64,000 nucleotides of DNA from contig NZ_LN868939.1 of the NCBI RefSeq assembly GCF_001182745.1, forward strand, positions 1,612,001 through 1,676,000, read 5' to 3'. The notes beneath the pieces were generated by a model. It did no database searches. It saw only the letters and a program-made list of their open reading frames with translations, and was not told where the DNA came from. Positions 46,487 to 56,200 of this stretch are shown here, piece after piece; the stretch's first letter is position 1; each line of letters starts with the position of its first letter. The position numbers were made by a program, and so were the translations under genes. Source of the DNA: Nocardia farcinica. Its GTDB lineage: Bacteria; Actinomycetota; Actinomycetes; Mycobacteriales; Mycobacteriaceae.

Positions 46487-47131
46487 TCACGCGTTGGCCG
46501 GCCCGACCACGGCGGTGAGCCACTCCACCAGCGGTCGCAAGGCTTCCCAGGCCGCGCGCACCTCGTCGGCGGCGCGTGGCGTGGGCAGCCAGTCGGGTGC
46601 GCCGAACTCGCGCGAGCAGGTCAGCGATTTGTGCCGCAGCAGGGCGATCCGCGGATGGTCGGCGTCGTAGCCCTTGGGCTTGGTCTTGAGCACCTCGCCG
46701 CCGACGGTGAAGCCGGCGTCGGTCACGGCGGCGAGCACGGACTCGAGCTCGGCACCGCGGACCTCGTCGTCGATCGCGCGGCGCAGCAGCGCCACCTGCG
46801 CACCCGACCCGCTGTAGAAGCCGCCGCCGACGAACAGGCCCGGCGCCCCGATCTGCACGTACCAGCCGACGCCCGGGGCGGTTCCGACCACCGCGCCCTG
46901 GGCGGTCTTGTAGGGCGACTTGTCCTTGGCGAAGCGGACGTCGCGATAGGGGCGGAAGATCTTCGCCGGGCCGAAATCGTCCTCGAGTTCGGCGGTCAGC
47001 GCCGTCATCGGCTCGCGCACCGCCTGCTCGTAGACGTGTTTGTGCGCGGTCCAGAACGCCTTGGAGTTGTCGGCCTCCAGGTCCTCGTAGAAATCCAGTC
47101 CCGCCAGCGGGAAACCACCGAATCCAGCCAT
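46487..47131 (-). CDS. DUF2461 family protein
   Basis: 214 residues. The DUF2461 pattern is FYEDLEADNSKAFWTAHKHVYE at the N-terminus (read as FYEDLEADNSKAFW and AHKHVYE), KIFRPYRDVRFAKDKSPYKT, and YVQIGAPGLFVGGGFY. Members are small cytosolic proteins with unknown function, often TIGR02453. ATG 47131 is the first start. It is convergent with egtD, 18 bases apart. Confidence 0.85.
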   Translation of the reverse strand: MAGFGGFPLAGLDFYEDLEADNSKAFWTAHKHVYEQAVREPMTALTAELEDDFGPAKIFRPYRDVRFAKDKSPYKTAQGAVVGTAPGVGWYVQIGAPGLFVGGGFYSGSGAQVALLRRAIDDEVRGAELESVLAAVTDAGFTVGGEVLKTKPKGYDADHPRIALLRHKSLTCSREFGAPDWLPTPRAADEVRAAWEALRPLVEWLTAVVGPANA

Positions 47132-47158
47132 GCGCCGACCTTACGGCGACGGTCCGGG

Positions 47159-47802
47159 TCAGCTCTGGTCGGGCATCATGTCGGTGTTGAAGAACGCCAA
47201 CCCGGCGACGAGACCGACGACCAATGCCACGGCGGAGGCGATCGCGGCCCACTTGCCCAACCGTTCCCCCTTGCCGTGCCCGATCACGCCGAGCACGATG
47301 CCGACCGGGCCGAACAGGATCGGGCAGAAGAACAGCGCGACCGCCGCGCACACGAACCCGACGATGGACATGGTCTGCGGGCCCTGATGCTGCTCCGGCT
47401 CGTCGGTGCCGTAGGTCTGGTACTGCGGCGGGTACGCCGGATGGCCGCCCTGGTCCGGTCCGGGCGGGGGCGGGTACCCGCCCGGACCGGGCTGCCCGCC
47501 ACCCTGGCCCGGATAGCCGGCGCCGGGCGCGGTGCCGTAGGTCGGGTCGCCGGCGGGGTAGTGCGCGCCGCCGCCCGGGTACGGCGGGATCTCGCTCGGA
47601 TACGAGGTGGTCTCGGTGGGTTCGCCCCAGCTGGGCCGGTTGGGCGGCGGGGCCGACCCGGGCGTGGCGGGGGTGTCGGCGCCGGACGCGCCGCCCGCCG
47701 GGTCGTCGGCCGGTGGGGGCCGCCCGCGGGGGAGGCGCCGCCGGTCGAACCGCTGTCCTTCGGCGGCTGCTGCGGATCGTCGGGGTTCTTCGGATTGGTC
47801 AT
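47159..47802 (-). pseudogene. DUF4190-type Pro-rich membrane protein, frame broken by one base
   Basis: The gene starts at ATG 47802 with a strong AGGAGG and reads MTNPKNPDDPQQPPKDSG, a Pro-rich cytosolic tail. At GGGGG 47715-47719 the frame is lost: the first frame turns into Arg-rich nonsense, while the frame one base over continues as Pro/Gly/Tyr-rich sequence (PAYPPQYQTYGTDEPEQ) into two membrane helices (SIVGFVCAAVALFFCPILFG and IASAVALVVGLVAGLAFF), stopping at 47159. Adding one G to the run restores a single product of about 214 residues. It is probably a sequencing error or a very recent loss. The next gene upstream (48233-48654) is a paralogue with similar damage. Confidence 0.8.
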
Positions 47803-47906
47803 CGACGCCCTCCTGGTCGTGTCGGCCTCACCAACGCTGCGGGTACCACCTCACACGCTTCTGTACCGCCGGACCGCGCCCCGGGCCCGGCGCAGACGAC
47901 GACGGA

Positions 47907-48167
47907 TCAGAGATCGGAGTCGTCGACGATCTCGACCGCCTGCACTTCGGCGGGGCGCTCGTCCTCCTCGGCGTCCTCGGCGCGCTGGGCGCGGGGACTC
48001 CACTCCTCGCGGAGTTCGGCGTCGATGCCGAGCCTGCCGTCGTCGTCGTTCTCCCGGTAGCGGATGCGCTCGTCGGCGGGCCGATCCTCGATCCCGTGCT
48101 GGTAGGCCCGGATCTCGTCGGCCTGCTCGTCGTCGCCCATGTCCCGGTCCAGTGGTTCACGGCTCAT
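47907..48167 (-). CDS. Small acidic hypothetical protein
   Basis: 86 residues, highly charged (SREPLDRDMGDDEQADEI at the N-terminus, tail ending in VEIVDDSDL), with no membrane segment or recognised motif. The ATG is preceded only by a weak GGGG. Its codon pattern fits coding DNA and it lies between two paralogous membrane proteins on the same strand. Function unknown. Confidence 0.6.
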   Translation of the reverse strand: MSREPLDRDMGDDEQADEIRAYQHGIEDRPADERIRYRENDDDGRLGIDAELREEWSPRAQRAEDAEEDERPAEVQAVEIVDDSDL

Positions 48168-48232
48168 GAACCCCAGTATCGTCGCGTCGGCGTCGCGGCG
48201 TGCGGAACCGGCGCCGGGGATTCGCGGACGGA

Positions 48233-48654
48233 TCAGCTCGACCAGAACGCCAGACCGAAGCTGCCCGCCAGGAAGATCAGCAACACCAACAGCAAGGCGA
48301 ACACCACGATGTTGGCGATGGTGGCGGCCATGCCCAGCGATTCACCCCGGCGCTGCCCGAGCACGCCGAGGGTGATCCCCACCGGCCCGATGACCAGGAT
48401 CGGGAAACCACAGAACAGGAACACCGACGCCAGCCCGGCCGCGACGCACGAGAAGCTGATGATCGAGTAGATCTGCGTCTGCGTCGGCTCGTACCCGGCC
48501 GGGCCGAGCCTGCCGGGTGGCGTGTACACCGGTGACGGGTAGGTACCCGGCCCCGGGCGACCGAACGGACCGGGCGGCGGCGCGGCGGCGGGACCGAACC
48601 GCGGCCCCGGGTAGCCGCCGGGCGGAGGATACGAGCCGGGAACTCCGGACGCAT
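48233..48654 (-). pseudogene. DUF4190-type Pro-rich membrane protein, probable frameshift after start
   Basis: The long coding frame ends at 48233 and runs upstream through Pro-rich sequence (GSYPPPGGYPGPRFGP near 48640-48590) to about 48676 without an ATG; its only in-frame start is GTG 48529, which would cut off the Pro-rich part. An ATG at 48654 with GGGAGAG eight bases upstream is one base out of frame. One missing base near 48645-48649 would give a product of about 140 residues beginning MRPGVPGSYPPPGG. Two membrane helices follow (FLFCGFPILVIGPVGITLG and IANIVVFALLLVLLIFLAG). Paralogue of 47159-47802. Confidence 0.65.
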
Positions 48655-48736
48655 GGATTCGGCTCTCCCATGCCTACCACGCGGACGAGCCGCGTGCCCA
48701 TCCCAGAACGCTGGGAGCGGCCGAACGAGCGACGGC

Positions 48737-49717
48737 TCAGGCGTTGCCGTTGAAAAGCCCGGTGACCGAACCGTTCTCGAAGACCTCGCGGATGGTGCGG
48801 GCCAGCAGCGGCGCGATGGACAGCACCGTCAGCTGCGGGAACTTCTTGTCCTCGGTGATCGGCAGGGTGTTGGTGACCACGACCTCGCGGGCGCCGCAGG
48901 CGGCCAGCCGCTCGGCGGCCGGCGAGGACAGCACACCGTGGGTGGCGGCGATGACCACGTCGCCCGCGCCCGCCTCGCGCAGCACCCGCACGGCCTCGGC
49001 GATGGTGCCGCCGGTGTCGATCATGTCGTCGATCAGGATGCAGGTGCGCCCGTCGACGTCACCGACCGGACGGTGCGACTTCACCTGGTTGGGCACCAGC
49101 GGGTCGCGGGTCTTGTGGATGAACGCCACCGGCGCGCCCTCGAGGGCGTTGGCCCACTTCTCGGCCACCTTCACGCGACCGGCGTCGGGGGAGACGACGG
49201 TGATGTTCTCCATGCTGTAGTTCGACCGCACGTGCTCGGAGAGCTGGAACAGCGCGTGCATGTGATCGACCGGACCGTCGAAGAAGCCCTGAATCTGGTC
49301 GGTGTGCAGGTCGACGGTGATGATGCGGTCCGCGCCCGCGGTCTTGAGCAGGTCGGCGACCAGGCGGGCGGAGATGGGCTCGCGGCCGCGGTGCTTCTTG
49401 TCCTGCCGGCCGTAGGGGTAGAACGGCAGCACCGCGGTGATCCGCTTGGCCGAACCGCGCTTGAGCGCGTCGATCATGATGAGCTGTTCCATCAGGTGCT
49501 GGTTCACCGGGGCGGGGAAGCTCTGCAGCACGAAGGCGTCCGAGCCGCGCACCGACTCCTCGAACCGCACGAAGGTCTCACCGTTGGCGAAATCGCGGGC
49601 GGTCTGCGGGGTGACGTGGACGTCGAGTTCCTTGGCGACCTGCTCGGCCAGCTCAGGATGGGCGCGTCCGGAGAAGAGCATCAGGTTCTTCTGGTTCTCG
49701 ATCCATGATGCGGTCAC
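48737..49717 (-). CDS. prsA: Ribose-phosphate pyrophosphokinase
   Basis: 326 residues. It makes PRPP from ribose 5-phosphate and ATP for nucleotide, His and Trp synthesis and for arabinan donors. Landmarks are the flexible-loop FPYGRQDKKHRGREPIS, VVSPDAGRVKVAEKWA and the PRPP-binding CILIDDMIDTGGTI. GTG 49717 shares one base with the glmU stop (TAGTG), so the two are coupled, as in mycobacteria. The ATP-binding FANGETFVRFEESVRG is intact. Confidence 0.97.
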   Translation of the reverse strand: MTASWIENQKNLMLFSGRAHPELAEQVAKELDVHVTPQTARDFANGETFVRFEESVRGSDAFVLQSFPAPVNQHLMEQLIMIDALKRGSAKRITAVLPFYPYGRQDKKHRGREPISARLVADLLKTAGADRIITVDLHTDQIQGFFDGPVDHMHALFQLSEHVRSNYSMENITVVSPDAGRVKVAEKWANALEGAPVAFIHKTRDPLVPNQVKSHRPVGDVDGRTCILIDDMIDTGGTIAEAVRVLREAGAGDVVIAATHGVLSSPAAERLAACGAREVVVTNTLPITEDKKFPQLTVLSIAPLLARTIREVFENGSVTGLFNGNA

Positions 49718-51204
49718 TACTGTTCGCCATCCTTTTGCTCTGTTGCCTGACTCGACTTCTCGTCGGCCGCGAGGGCCTGCGCCGCCGCGGTCGCCGCCGC
49801 GGTTCCCGGCCGGTGCCGCTGCACCCAGTTCTCGATGTTCTTCTGCGGCCCACCCGACACCGCGAGCGCACCGGGCGGAACGTTTCTGCGCAGTACAGTA
49901 CCCGCTGCCGTATACGCGCCGTCACCCACGGTCACCGGCGCGACGAACATCGTGTCGCTGCCGGTGCGCACGTGCGAACCGACCACGGTGTGGTGTTTCT
50001 TCACCCCGTCGTAGTTGACGAACACACTGGACGCGCCGATGTTGCTGTGCTCACCGATGGTGGCGTCGCCGACGTAGGTCAGGTGCGGCACCTTCGAGTG
50101 CGCGCCGATGTCGGCGTTCTTGGTCTCGACGAACGCGCCGAGCTTGCCCGCCTCACCGAGGATGGTGCCGGGGCGCAGGTAGGCGAACGGCCCGACGGAG
50201 GCGTTCGGGCCGATGGTGGCGCCCTCGCCGTGCGTGCGCACCACCTTGGCGCCGTCGCCGACCCGCACGTCGGTGAGGGTGCTGTCCGGGCCGATCTCGG
50301 CGTCCTCACCGATCACGGTGCTGCCGAGCAACTGCACGCCGGGGCGGAGCACGGCGTCCCTGCCGATGCGCACACCGGCGTCCACCCAGGTGGAGGCCGG
50401 GTCGATGATGGTGACCCCGGCGCGCATGTGGCGCTCGAGGATGTAGCGGTTCATCGTGCGGGTCGCGATCGACAGCTGCACCCGGTCGTTGACGCCGGTC
50501 ACCTTGGCCGCGTCCAGCAGCCGCGCGCCGTGCACCGGATGCCCGGCCTCGCGCGCCAGGCGCAGCACGTCGGTCAGGTACAGCTCGTGCTGGGCGTTGG
50601 CGGTGGACAACCGGCCGATCATGGCGCGCAGGACGGTGGCGTCGAAGGCGTAGACACCCGAGTTGACCTCGGTGATGGCGGCCTGCTCCGGGGTGGCGTC
50701 GGCGTGTTCGACGATCTCCACCACCTGGCCGTCGGCGTCGCGGACGATGCGCCCGTAGCCGTTGGGGTCGTCGGGAACGAAGGTCAGCACGGTCACCGCG
50801 GACCGCTCCTGGTAGCTGCGGTGCTCGTCGAGCAGGGCGCCCAGGGTGTGCCCGTCCAGCAGCGGCACGTCGGCCGAGGTGACCAGCAGGTCACCGGCGA
50901 AGTCGGCGGGCAGCGCCCGCAGCGCGCACTGCACGGCGTGGCCGGTGCCGAGCTGCTGTTCCTGCAGGGCGGGGACGATCTCGCGGCCCAGTTCCCCGGC
51001 GACCGCGGCGACCGCGGCGCCGACCTGTTCCCGGTCGTGGCCGACCACCGTGATCAGATGGGTCGGGTCGATCTCGTTCGCGGCATGCAGCGCGTGGGCG
51101 AGCATGCTCCGACCGGCAAGCGAATGCAGCACTTTGGGGGTCTTCGACCGCATTCGCGTCCCGGCTCCGGCGGCGAGAACGACGACGGCGGTCTGCTGTG
51201 GCAT
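49717..51204 (-). CDS. glmU: Bifunctional GlcNAc-1-P uridylyltransferase/GlcN-1-P acetyltransferase
   Basis: 495 residues. The N-terminal uridylyltransferase has [32 protein letters not shown] and [10 protein letters not shown]; the C-terminal left-handed beta-helix acetyltransferase carries hexapeptide repeats and [15 protein letters not shown] with the catalytic His. It makes UDP-GlcNAc. An Ala-rich tail of about 25 residues ([16 protein letters not shown]) follows. ATG 51204 is the usual start; the frame extends upstream to 51267. The tRNA-Gln gene lies 86 bases upstream on the same strand. Confidence 0.97.
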   Translation of the reverse strand: MPQQTAVVVLAAGAGTRMRSKTPKVLHSLAGRSMLAHALHAANEIDPTHLITVVGHDREQVGAAVAAVAGELGREIVPALQEQQLGTGHAVQCALRALPADFAGDLLVTSADVPLLDGHTLGALLDEHRSYQERSAVTVLTFVPDDPNGYGRIVRDADGQVVEIVEHADATPEQAAITEVNSGVYAFDATVLRAMIGRLSTANAQHELYLTDVLRLAREAGHPVHGARLLDAAKVTGVNDRVQLSIATRTMNRYILERHMRAGVTIIDPASTWVDAGVRIGRDAVLRPGVQLLGSTVIGEDAEIGPDSTLTDVRVGDGAKVVRTHGEGATIGPNASVGPFAYLRPGTILGEAGKLGAFVETKNADIGAHSKVPHLTYVGDATIGEHSNIGASSVFVNYDGVKKHHTVVGSHVRTGSDTMFVAPVTVGDGAYTAAGTVLRRNVPPGALAVSGGPQKNIENWVQRHRPGTAAATAAAQALAADEKSSQATEQKDGEQ

Positions 51205-51289
51205 GGATCTCCCTCGGCTGCCTGTCATCGTGCTTGCGTGTGCTTGGTCAGCGATGTGCGGGGCCAACGATAGTCACGGTGCCGGTGTG

Positions 51290-51360
51290 CTCCGCCGCCA
51301 GGACTCGAACCTGAACTATCTGAACCAAAATCAGAGGTGCTGCCATTACACCACGGCGGA
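51290..51360 (-). tRNA. glnU: tRNA-Gln(TTG)
   Basis: Read on the minus strand it begins TCCGCCG at 51360 and ends CGGCGGA at 51291 with discriminator G at 51290, giving a perfect 7-bp acceptor stem. The anticodon arm is TCTGA-TTTTGGT-TCAGA, so the anticodon is TTG. The T arm is CAGG-TTCGAGT-CCTG. CCA is not encoded. It lies between glmU and the TetR gene, as glnU does in mycobacteria. Confidence 0.96.
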
Positions 51361-51572
51361 CCGTCACACCGGCGGATGCTGGCGTACCCGCCGCTGTGCC
51401 TCGGCACGGGATGAATACTCGCACGAGAACCCGCCCCGCGTCGAACCGCCGCACGGAGCGTGGAGTACCCGGCGGGGCGGCCGGGGACACCTCGGTGGGG
51501 GCGGTAGTGTCGACGGGCAGCCAGGACCGGCGAGCCCGCCGGTCGGCCACCGGACGCGAAAAGAGGGGACGA

Positions 51573-52235
51573 GTGTCTTCGGGTGAGCCGCACCGGGTGT
51601 CCCGACCGCGGATGACAGGGACCCAACGGCGTCAGCAACTCATCGAGATCGGCCGCGCCCTGTTCGCCGAGCGGGGCTACGACGCGACCTCCATCGAGGA
51701 GATCGCGCAGCGGGCCCAGGTGTCCAAACCCGTGGTGTACGAACACTTCGGCGGCAAGGAGGGCCTCTACGCGGTGGTCGTGGACCGCGAGATGTCGATG
51801 CTGCTGGACATGATCACCTCCTCGCTCACCCAGAACCGGTCCCGGGTGCGGCTCGAGCAGGTGGCGCTGGCGCTGCTCACCTATATCGAGGAACGCACCG
51901 ACGGCTTCCGCATCCTGGTGCGGGACCAGGCCGCCACCGCCACCGCCGAGGAGAGCCGCTATTCGAGCCTGCTCAACGAGGCCGTCAACCAGGTCGCGCA
52001 CATCCTGGCCGGTGATTTCGGCCGCCGCGGTTTCGACACCAGCCTGGCCACCCTCTACGCTCAGGCACTCGTCGGCATGGTCTCCACCGCCGCGACCTGG
52101 TGGCTCGACGTGCGGGTCCCGTCGAAGGAAGTGGTGGCCGCGCACCTGGTGAACCTGTGCTGGAACGGTCTGAGCCACCTCGAGGCCGACCCCGGGCTCA
52201 GTTCCGAATGGCCCACCGGAGCGGCGGCGGACTGA
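51573..52235 (+). CDS. TetR family regulator (Rv1019-like)
   Basis: 220 residues. The N-terminal TetR helix-turn-helix is RRQQLIEIGRALFAERGYDA then SIEEIAQRAQVSKPVVYEHF; the C-terminal ligand domain is all helical (ALLTYIEERTDGFRILVRD). The segment KPVVYEHFGGKEGLYAVVVDRE is very like Rv1019, which also precedes mfd. GTG 51573 has GAGGGG at good spacing; ATG 51621 (MTGTQRRQQ) would trim the first 16 residues. Target unknown; no palindrome was fixed upstream. Confidence 0.9.
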   Translation: MSSGEPHRVSRPRMTGTQRRQQLIEIGRALFAERGYDATSIEEIAQRAQVSKPVVYEHFGGKEGLYAVVVDREMSMLLDMITSSLTQNRSRVRLEQVALALLTYIEERTDGFRILVRDQAATATAEESRYSSLLNEAVNQVAHILAGDFGRRGFDTSLATLYAQALVGMVSTAATWWLDVRVPSKEVVAAHLVNLCWNGLSHLEADPGLSSEWPTGAAAD

Positions 52236-52320
52236 CCGGACGGTGATAACCAGCGAATTGCGATGTGGGTCCGGACGGATGCTCGAATTGGTCGTCGGGC
52301 GTTCGCCTGGTGGTACGGTT

Positions 52321-52337
52321 CACCCATCCTCTGGGTG
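52321..52337. promoter_or_regulatory. Inverted repeat ahead of the leader ORF
   Basis: CACCCA-TCCTC-TGGGTG lies 98 to 82 bases before the ScbR-type gene and 14 bases before the leader ORF. It is a candidate autoregulatory operator or a small hairpin; it does not match the full gamma-butyrolactone response consensus by eye. Confidence 0.4.
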
Positions 52338-52350
52338 CTGTTCGGGCGGT

Positions 52351-52419
52351 ATGTCGGTCTACTTCGGGATGTCGGTCTACTTCAGGATGGCTGGTTTCAG
52401 GAATGACAGGCGGATCTGA
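52351..52419 (+). CDS. 22-codon leader ORF with repeated MSVYF, coupled to the ScbR-type gene
   Basis: The ORF reads MSVYFGMSVYFRMAGFRNDR plus two residues and stops at TGA 52417-52419, which overlaps the regulator's ATG (TGATG). The DNA shows an 18-bp tandem unit (ATGTCGGTCTACTTCRGG) at 52351 and 52369 and a decayed third unit at 52387. The in-frame repetition and exact stop/start overlap suggest a translated leader, but the ribosome-binding site (GGGCGGT) is weak, so translation is unproven. Confidence 0.5.
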   Translation: MSVYFGMSVYFRMAGFRNDRRI

Positions 52420-53066
52420 TGGCTAGGCAAGCGCGCGCGGAGATCACCCGCGATTCCGTCCTGGCGGGCGCTGCCGATGTCTTTCTGCGCTTGGGTTACG
52501 CGAACGCGAGCCTCAGCGAGATCATCGCGCAGTCCAATGTCACCAAGGGCGCCTTGTACTTTCACTTCGGTTCGAAGGAAGAACTGGCCCGTGCGGTCGT
52601 CGACCAGGGCAACGAGCGGCTGATCAGCTCCTGCCAGGGATTCTTCGATCCCCGGGTGCCCGCGCTGGAAGCCTGCATCGGCATCACCTACGTCGTGGCC
52701 GATCTGTCCATGAACGACCCGATGGTGGGCGCGATGCTCAAGCTCACCCACCAGATCGGCGACTACCGGGGCGCGCAGGGCGACAACATCTCCAAGACCT
52801 GGGGCGAGACCTACCGGCTGCTCGCCGAGCGGGCCATCGCCCAGGGCGACCTCGAGCCCGATCTCGACCCGGAGGTGGTCGGGCTGCTGCTGCACGAGGT
52901 GACCGCCGGTGTGCACATCGTCGCGGTCGGCACCGAATCGATCGACCAGATGGCCACCCGGATGGAACGGGCCTGGCACTACCTGCTGCCCGCCCTGGTT
53001 CCGGCCGAGAAGCTGTCGTACTTCCGGGAATTCGCCGCGCGACGGTTGCGGCGCTACGTCCCCTGA
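52419..53066 (+). CDS. ScbR-type autoregulator-like TetR regulator
   Basis: 215 residues with the N-terminus typical of gamma-butyrolactone receptor-like TetR proteins: MARQARAEITRDSVLAGAAD, SLSEIIAQSNVTKGALYFHF, SKEELARAVVD. The ligand domain contains a Trp-bearing segment (SKTWGETYRLLAERAIAQGD) as in ArpA/CprB relatives. No AfsA-type synthase is nearby, so the ligand may come from elsewhere or be another molecule. Translation is likely coupled to the upstream 22-codon ORF. The next gene, mfd, is 145 bases downstream on the same strand. Confidence 0.85.
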   Translation: MARQARAEITRDSVLAGAADVFLRLGYANASLSEIIAQSNVTKGALYFHFGSKEELARAVVDQGNERLISSCQGFFDPRVPALEACIGITYVVADLSMNDPMVGAMLKLTHQIGDYRGAQGDNISKTWGETYRLLAERAIAQGDLEPDLDPEVVGLLLHEVTAGVHIVAVGTESIDQMATRMERAWHYLLPALVPAEKLSYFREFAARRLRRYVP

Positions 53067-53210
53067 GCCGCCGCGGACCCGCAGGCCGGGCAGGCGCGGA
53101 GACGCCGCGTGCGACGCGGACGGTGGGGGAGCGGGGTGGCAAGGGGGCCGGGGGCGGTGATTAGACTCGGTTGGCTGTCCATGCGCCCGCCCTGAGTTCA
53201 GGAGTCCTCG

Positions 53211-56200
53211 ATGTCCTCCTCTCGTCCACCGCTCGCGGGACTGGCCGCGGTGGCCGGTGCCGATGCCGCGCTGCGGACCGTCGCCGACCTGGTCGGCACC
53301 ACCACGGTCGACATGGTGGCGCCGGCGGCGGCCCGGTCGTTCGTGGCCGCGACGGTGGCCGGGAAGCGGCCGGTCGTGGTGGTGACGGCCACCGGGCGCG
53401 AGGCCGACGACCTGACCGTCGAGCTGACCGAGATCCTGGGCGATTCGGTGGCCCAGTTCCCGTCCTGGGAGACGCTGCCGCACGAGCGGCTCTCGCCGAG
53501 CGCCGACACCGTCGGCCGCAGGCTCGCGGTGCTGCGCAGGCTCGCGCACCCGGACGATCCGGTCTTCCCGGTGCCGCTGCGGGTGGTGGTGACCACCGTG
53601 CGGTCGCTGATGCAGCCGATGGCGGCGGGTCTGGGCGACATCGAACCGATCGTGCTGCGCGAGGGCGCCGAACTGGACTTCGACGACCTGCTGACCCGGC
53701 TGGTCGAGTTCGCCTACACCCGGGTCGACATGGTCGGCAAGCGCGGCGAGTTCGCGGTGCGCGGCGGCATCCTCGATCTGTTCCCGCCCACCGCCGACCA
53801 CCCGGTGCGCGTCGAGTTCTGGGGTGACGAGGTCACCCAGGTGCGCGCGTTCGCGGTGGCCGACCAGCGCTCGCTGCCCGAGATCGAGATCGACACCGTG
53901 GTCGCCACGCCCTGCCGGGAGCTGCTGCTCACCGCGCCGGTGCGCGAGCGCGCCGCCCAGGTCGCCGCGGCCAACGCCGCCGACGCGGCGCTGGTGGAGA
54001 TGCTGGACAAGCTCGCCGAGGGCATCCCCGTGGAGGGCATGGAGGCGCTGCTGCCGGTGCTGCAACCCGGCGAGCTGACCCTGCTCACCGAGCAGCTCGC
54101 GGCGGGCACGCACGTGCTGCTGTGCGATCCGGAGAAGATCCGCACCCGTGCCGCCGACCTGGTGCGCACCGGCGCGGAGTTCCTGGAGGCCTCCTGGACG
54201 GCCGCCTCCTTCGGCGCCGACGCGCCGCTGGGCGGCAACGGCCTGGACCTGGCCGCCTCCTCCTACCGCGCGCTGCCGCAGATCCGCGAGGACGCCGACC
54301 GGCACGGGCTGGCCTGGTGGACGCTGAGCCCGCTGGCCTCCGGTGACCCGGCCGAGGTGGTGCTGCCGCTGCAGCAGGCGCCGACCGCGCGCGGCTCCGA
54401 CGAGCTGGTGGCGACCATCTTCGCGTCGCTGCGCGCGCACGTCACCACCGGCGGCCGCGCCGTGGTGGTGGTCGCCGGACACGGCACCGCGCAGCGCGTG
54501 CTCGAACGGCTGGCCGACGCGGAGGTACCGGCCACCGCGCTGACGGCGGGCGCCGAGCCCGCACCGGGCGTGGTCGGCGTGCTGTGCGGCACCCTGCACG
54601 ACGGCGTGGTCTTCGCCGACGCCGCCCTGGTGGTGGTCGCCGAATCGGATCTGACCGGCAACCGCGTCACCGCGCCCGGGGAGGGCAAGCGGCTGCCCGC
54701 CAAGCGCCGCAACCAGGTCGATCCGCTGGCGCTGAGCGCCGGCGACATGGTGGTGCACGACCAGCACGGCATCGGCCGGTTCGTGGAGATGATCGAGCGC
54801 ACCGTGGGTGGCGCGCGCCGGGAGTACCTGGTCATCGAGTACGCGCCGAGCAAGCGCGGCCAGCCGGGCGACCGGCTGTTCGTGCCGATGGAGTCGCTGG
54901 ACCAGCTCTCCCGCTACGTCGGCGGCGAGATGCCGAGCCTGTCCAAACTGGGCGGGTCGGACTGGGCCAACACCAAACGCAAGGCGCGCAAGGCGGTTCG
55001 CGAGATCGCCGGTGAGCTGGTGCAGCTCTACGCCGCCCGCCAGGCCGCCCCCGGCCACGCCTTCGGCCCGGACACTCCGTGGCAGAAGGAGATGGAGGAC
55101 GCCTTCGCCTTCACCGAGACCGTCGACCAGATGACCGCCATCGCCGAGGTGAAGGCGGACATGGAGAAGCCGGTGCCGATGGACCGCGTGGTGTGCGGCG
55201 ACGTCGGCTACGGCAAGACCGAGATCGCGGTGCGCGCGGCGTTCAAGGCCGTCCAGGACGGCAAGCAGGTGGTCGTGCTGGTGCCGACCACGCTGCTGGC
55301 CCAGCAGCATCTGCAGACCTTCACCGAGCGGGTCGCCGGTTTCCCGGTCACGGTGAAGGGCCTGTCCCGCTTCACCGACCCGGCCGAATCGCGCGCGGTG
55401 CTCGAGGGCATGGCCGACGGCAGCGTCGACATCGTCGTCGGCACCCACCGCCTGCTGCAGACCGGTGTGCGCTGGAAGGACCTCGGCCTGGTCATCGTGG
55501 ACGAGGAGCAGCGCTTTGGCGTCGAGCACAAGGAACACATCAAGGCGCTGCGCACCCACGTCGACGTGCTGACCATGTCGGCGACGCCGATCCCGCGCAC
55601 CCTGGAGATGAGCCTGGCCGGTATCCGCGAGATGTCGACCATCCTCACCCCGCCCGAGGAACGTCACCCGGTGCTCACCTACGTCGGCGCCTACAACGAC
55701 AAGCAGGTCACCGCCGCGATCCGCCGTGAGCTGCTGCGCGACGGCCAGGTGTTCTACGTGCACAACCGAGTGTCCTCGATCGACAAGGCGGCCAAGCGGA
55801 TTCGCGATCTGGTGCCGGAGGCGCGGGTGGTGGTCGCCCACGGGCAGATGAACGAGGACACCCTCGAGCGCACCGTGCAGGGTTTCTGGCAGCGCGAATA
55901 CGACGTGCTGGTCTGCACCACCATCATCGAGACCGGCCTGGACATCTCCAACGCCAACACCCTCATCGTGGAGCGCGCCGACACCCTCGGCCTGTCCCAG
56001 CTGCACCAGCTGCGCGGCCGGGTCGGCCGGTCGCGGGAGCGCGGCTACGCCTACTTCCTCTACCCGCCGGAGAAGCCGCTCACCGAGACCGCCTACGACC
56101 GGCTGGCCACCATCGCGCAGAACTCCGATCTGGGCGCGGGCATGGCCGTGGCGATGAAGGACCTCGAGATCCGCGGCGCGGGCAACGTGCTCGGCGCCGA

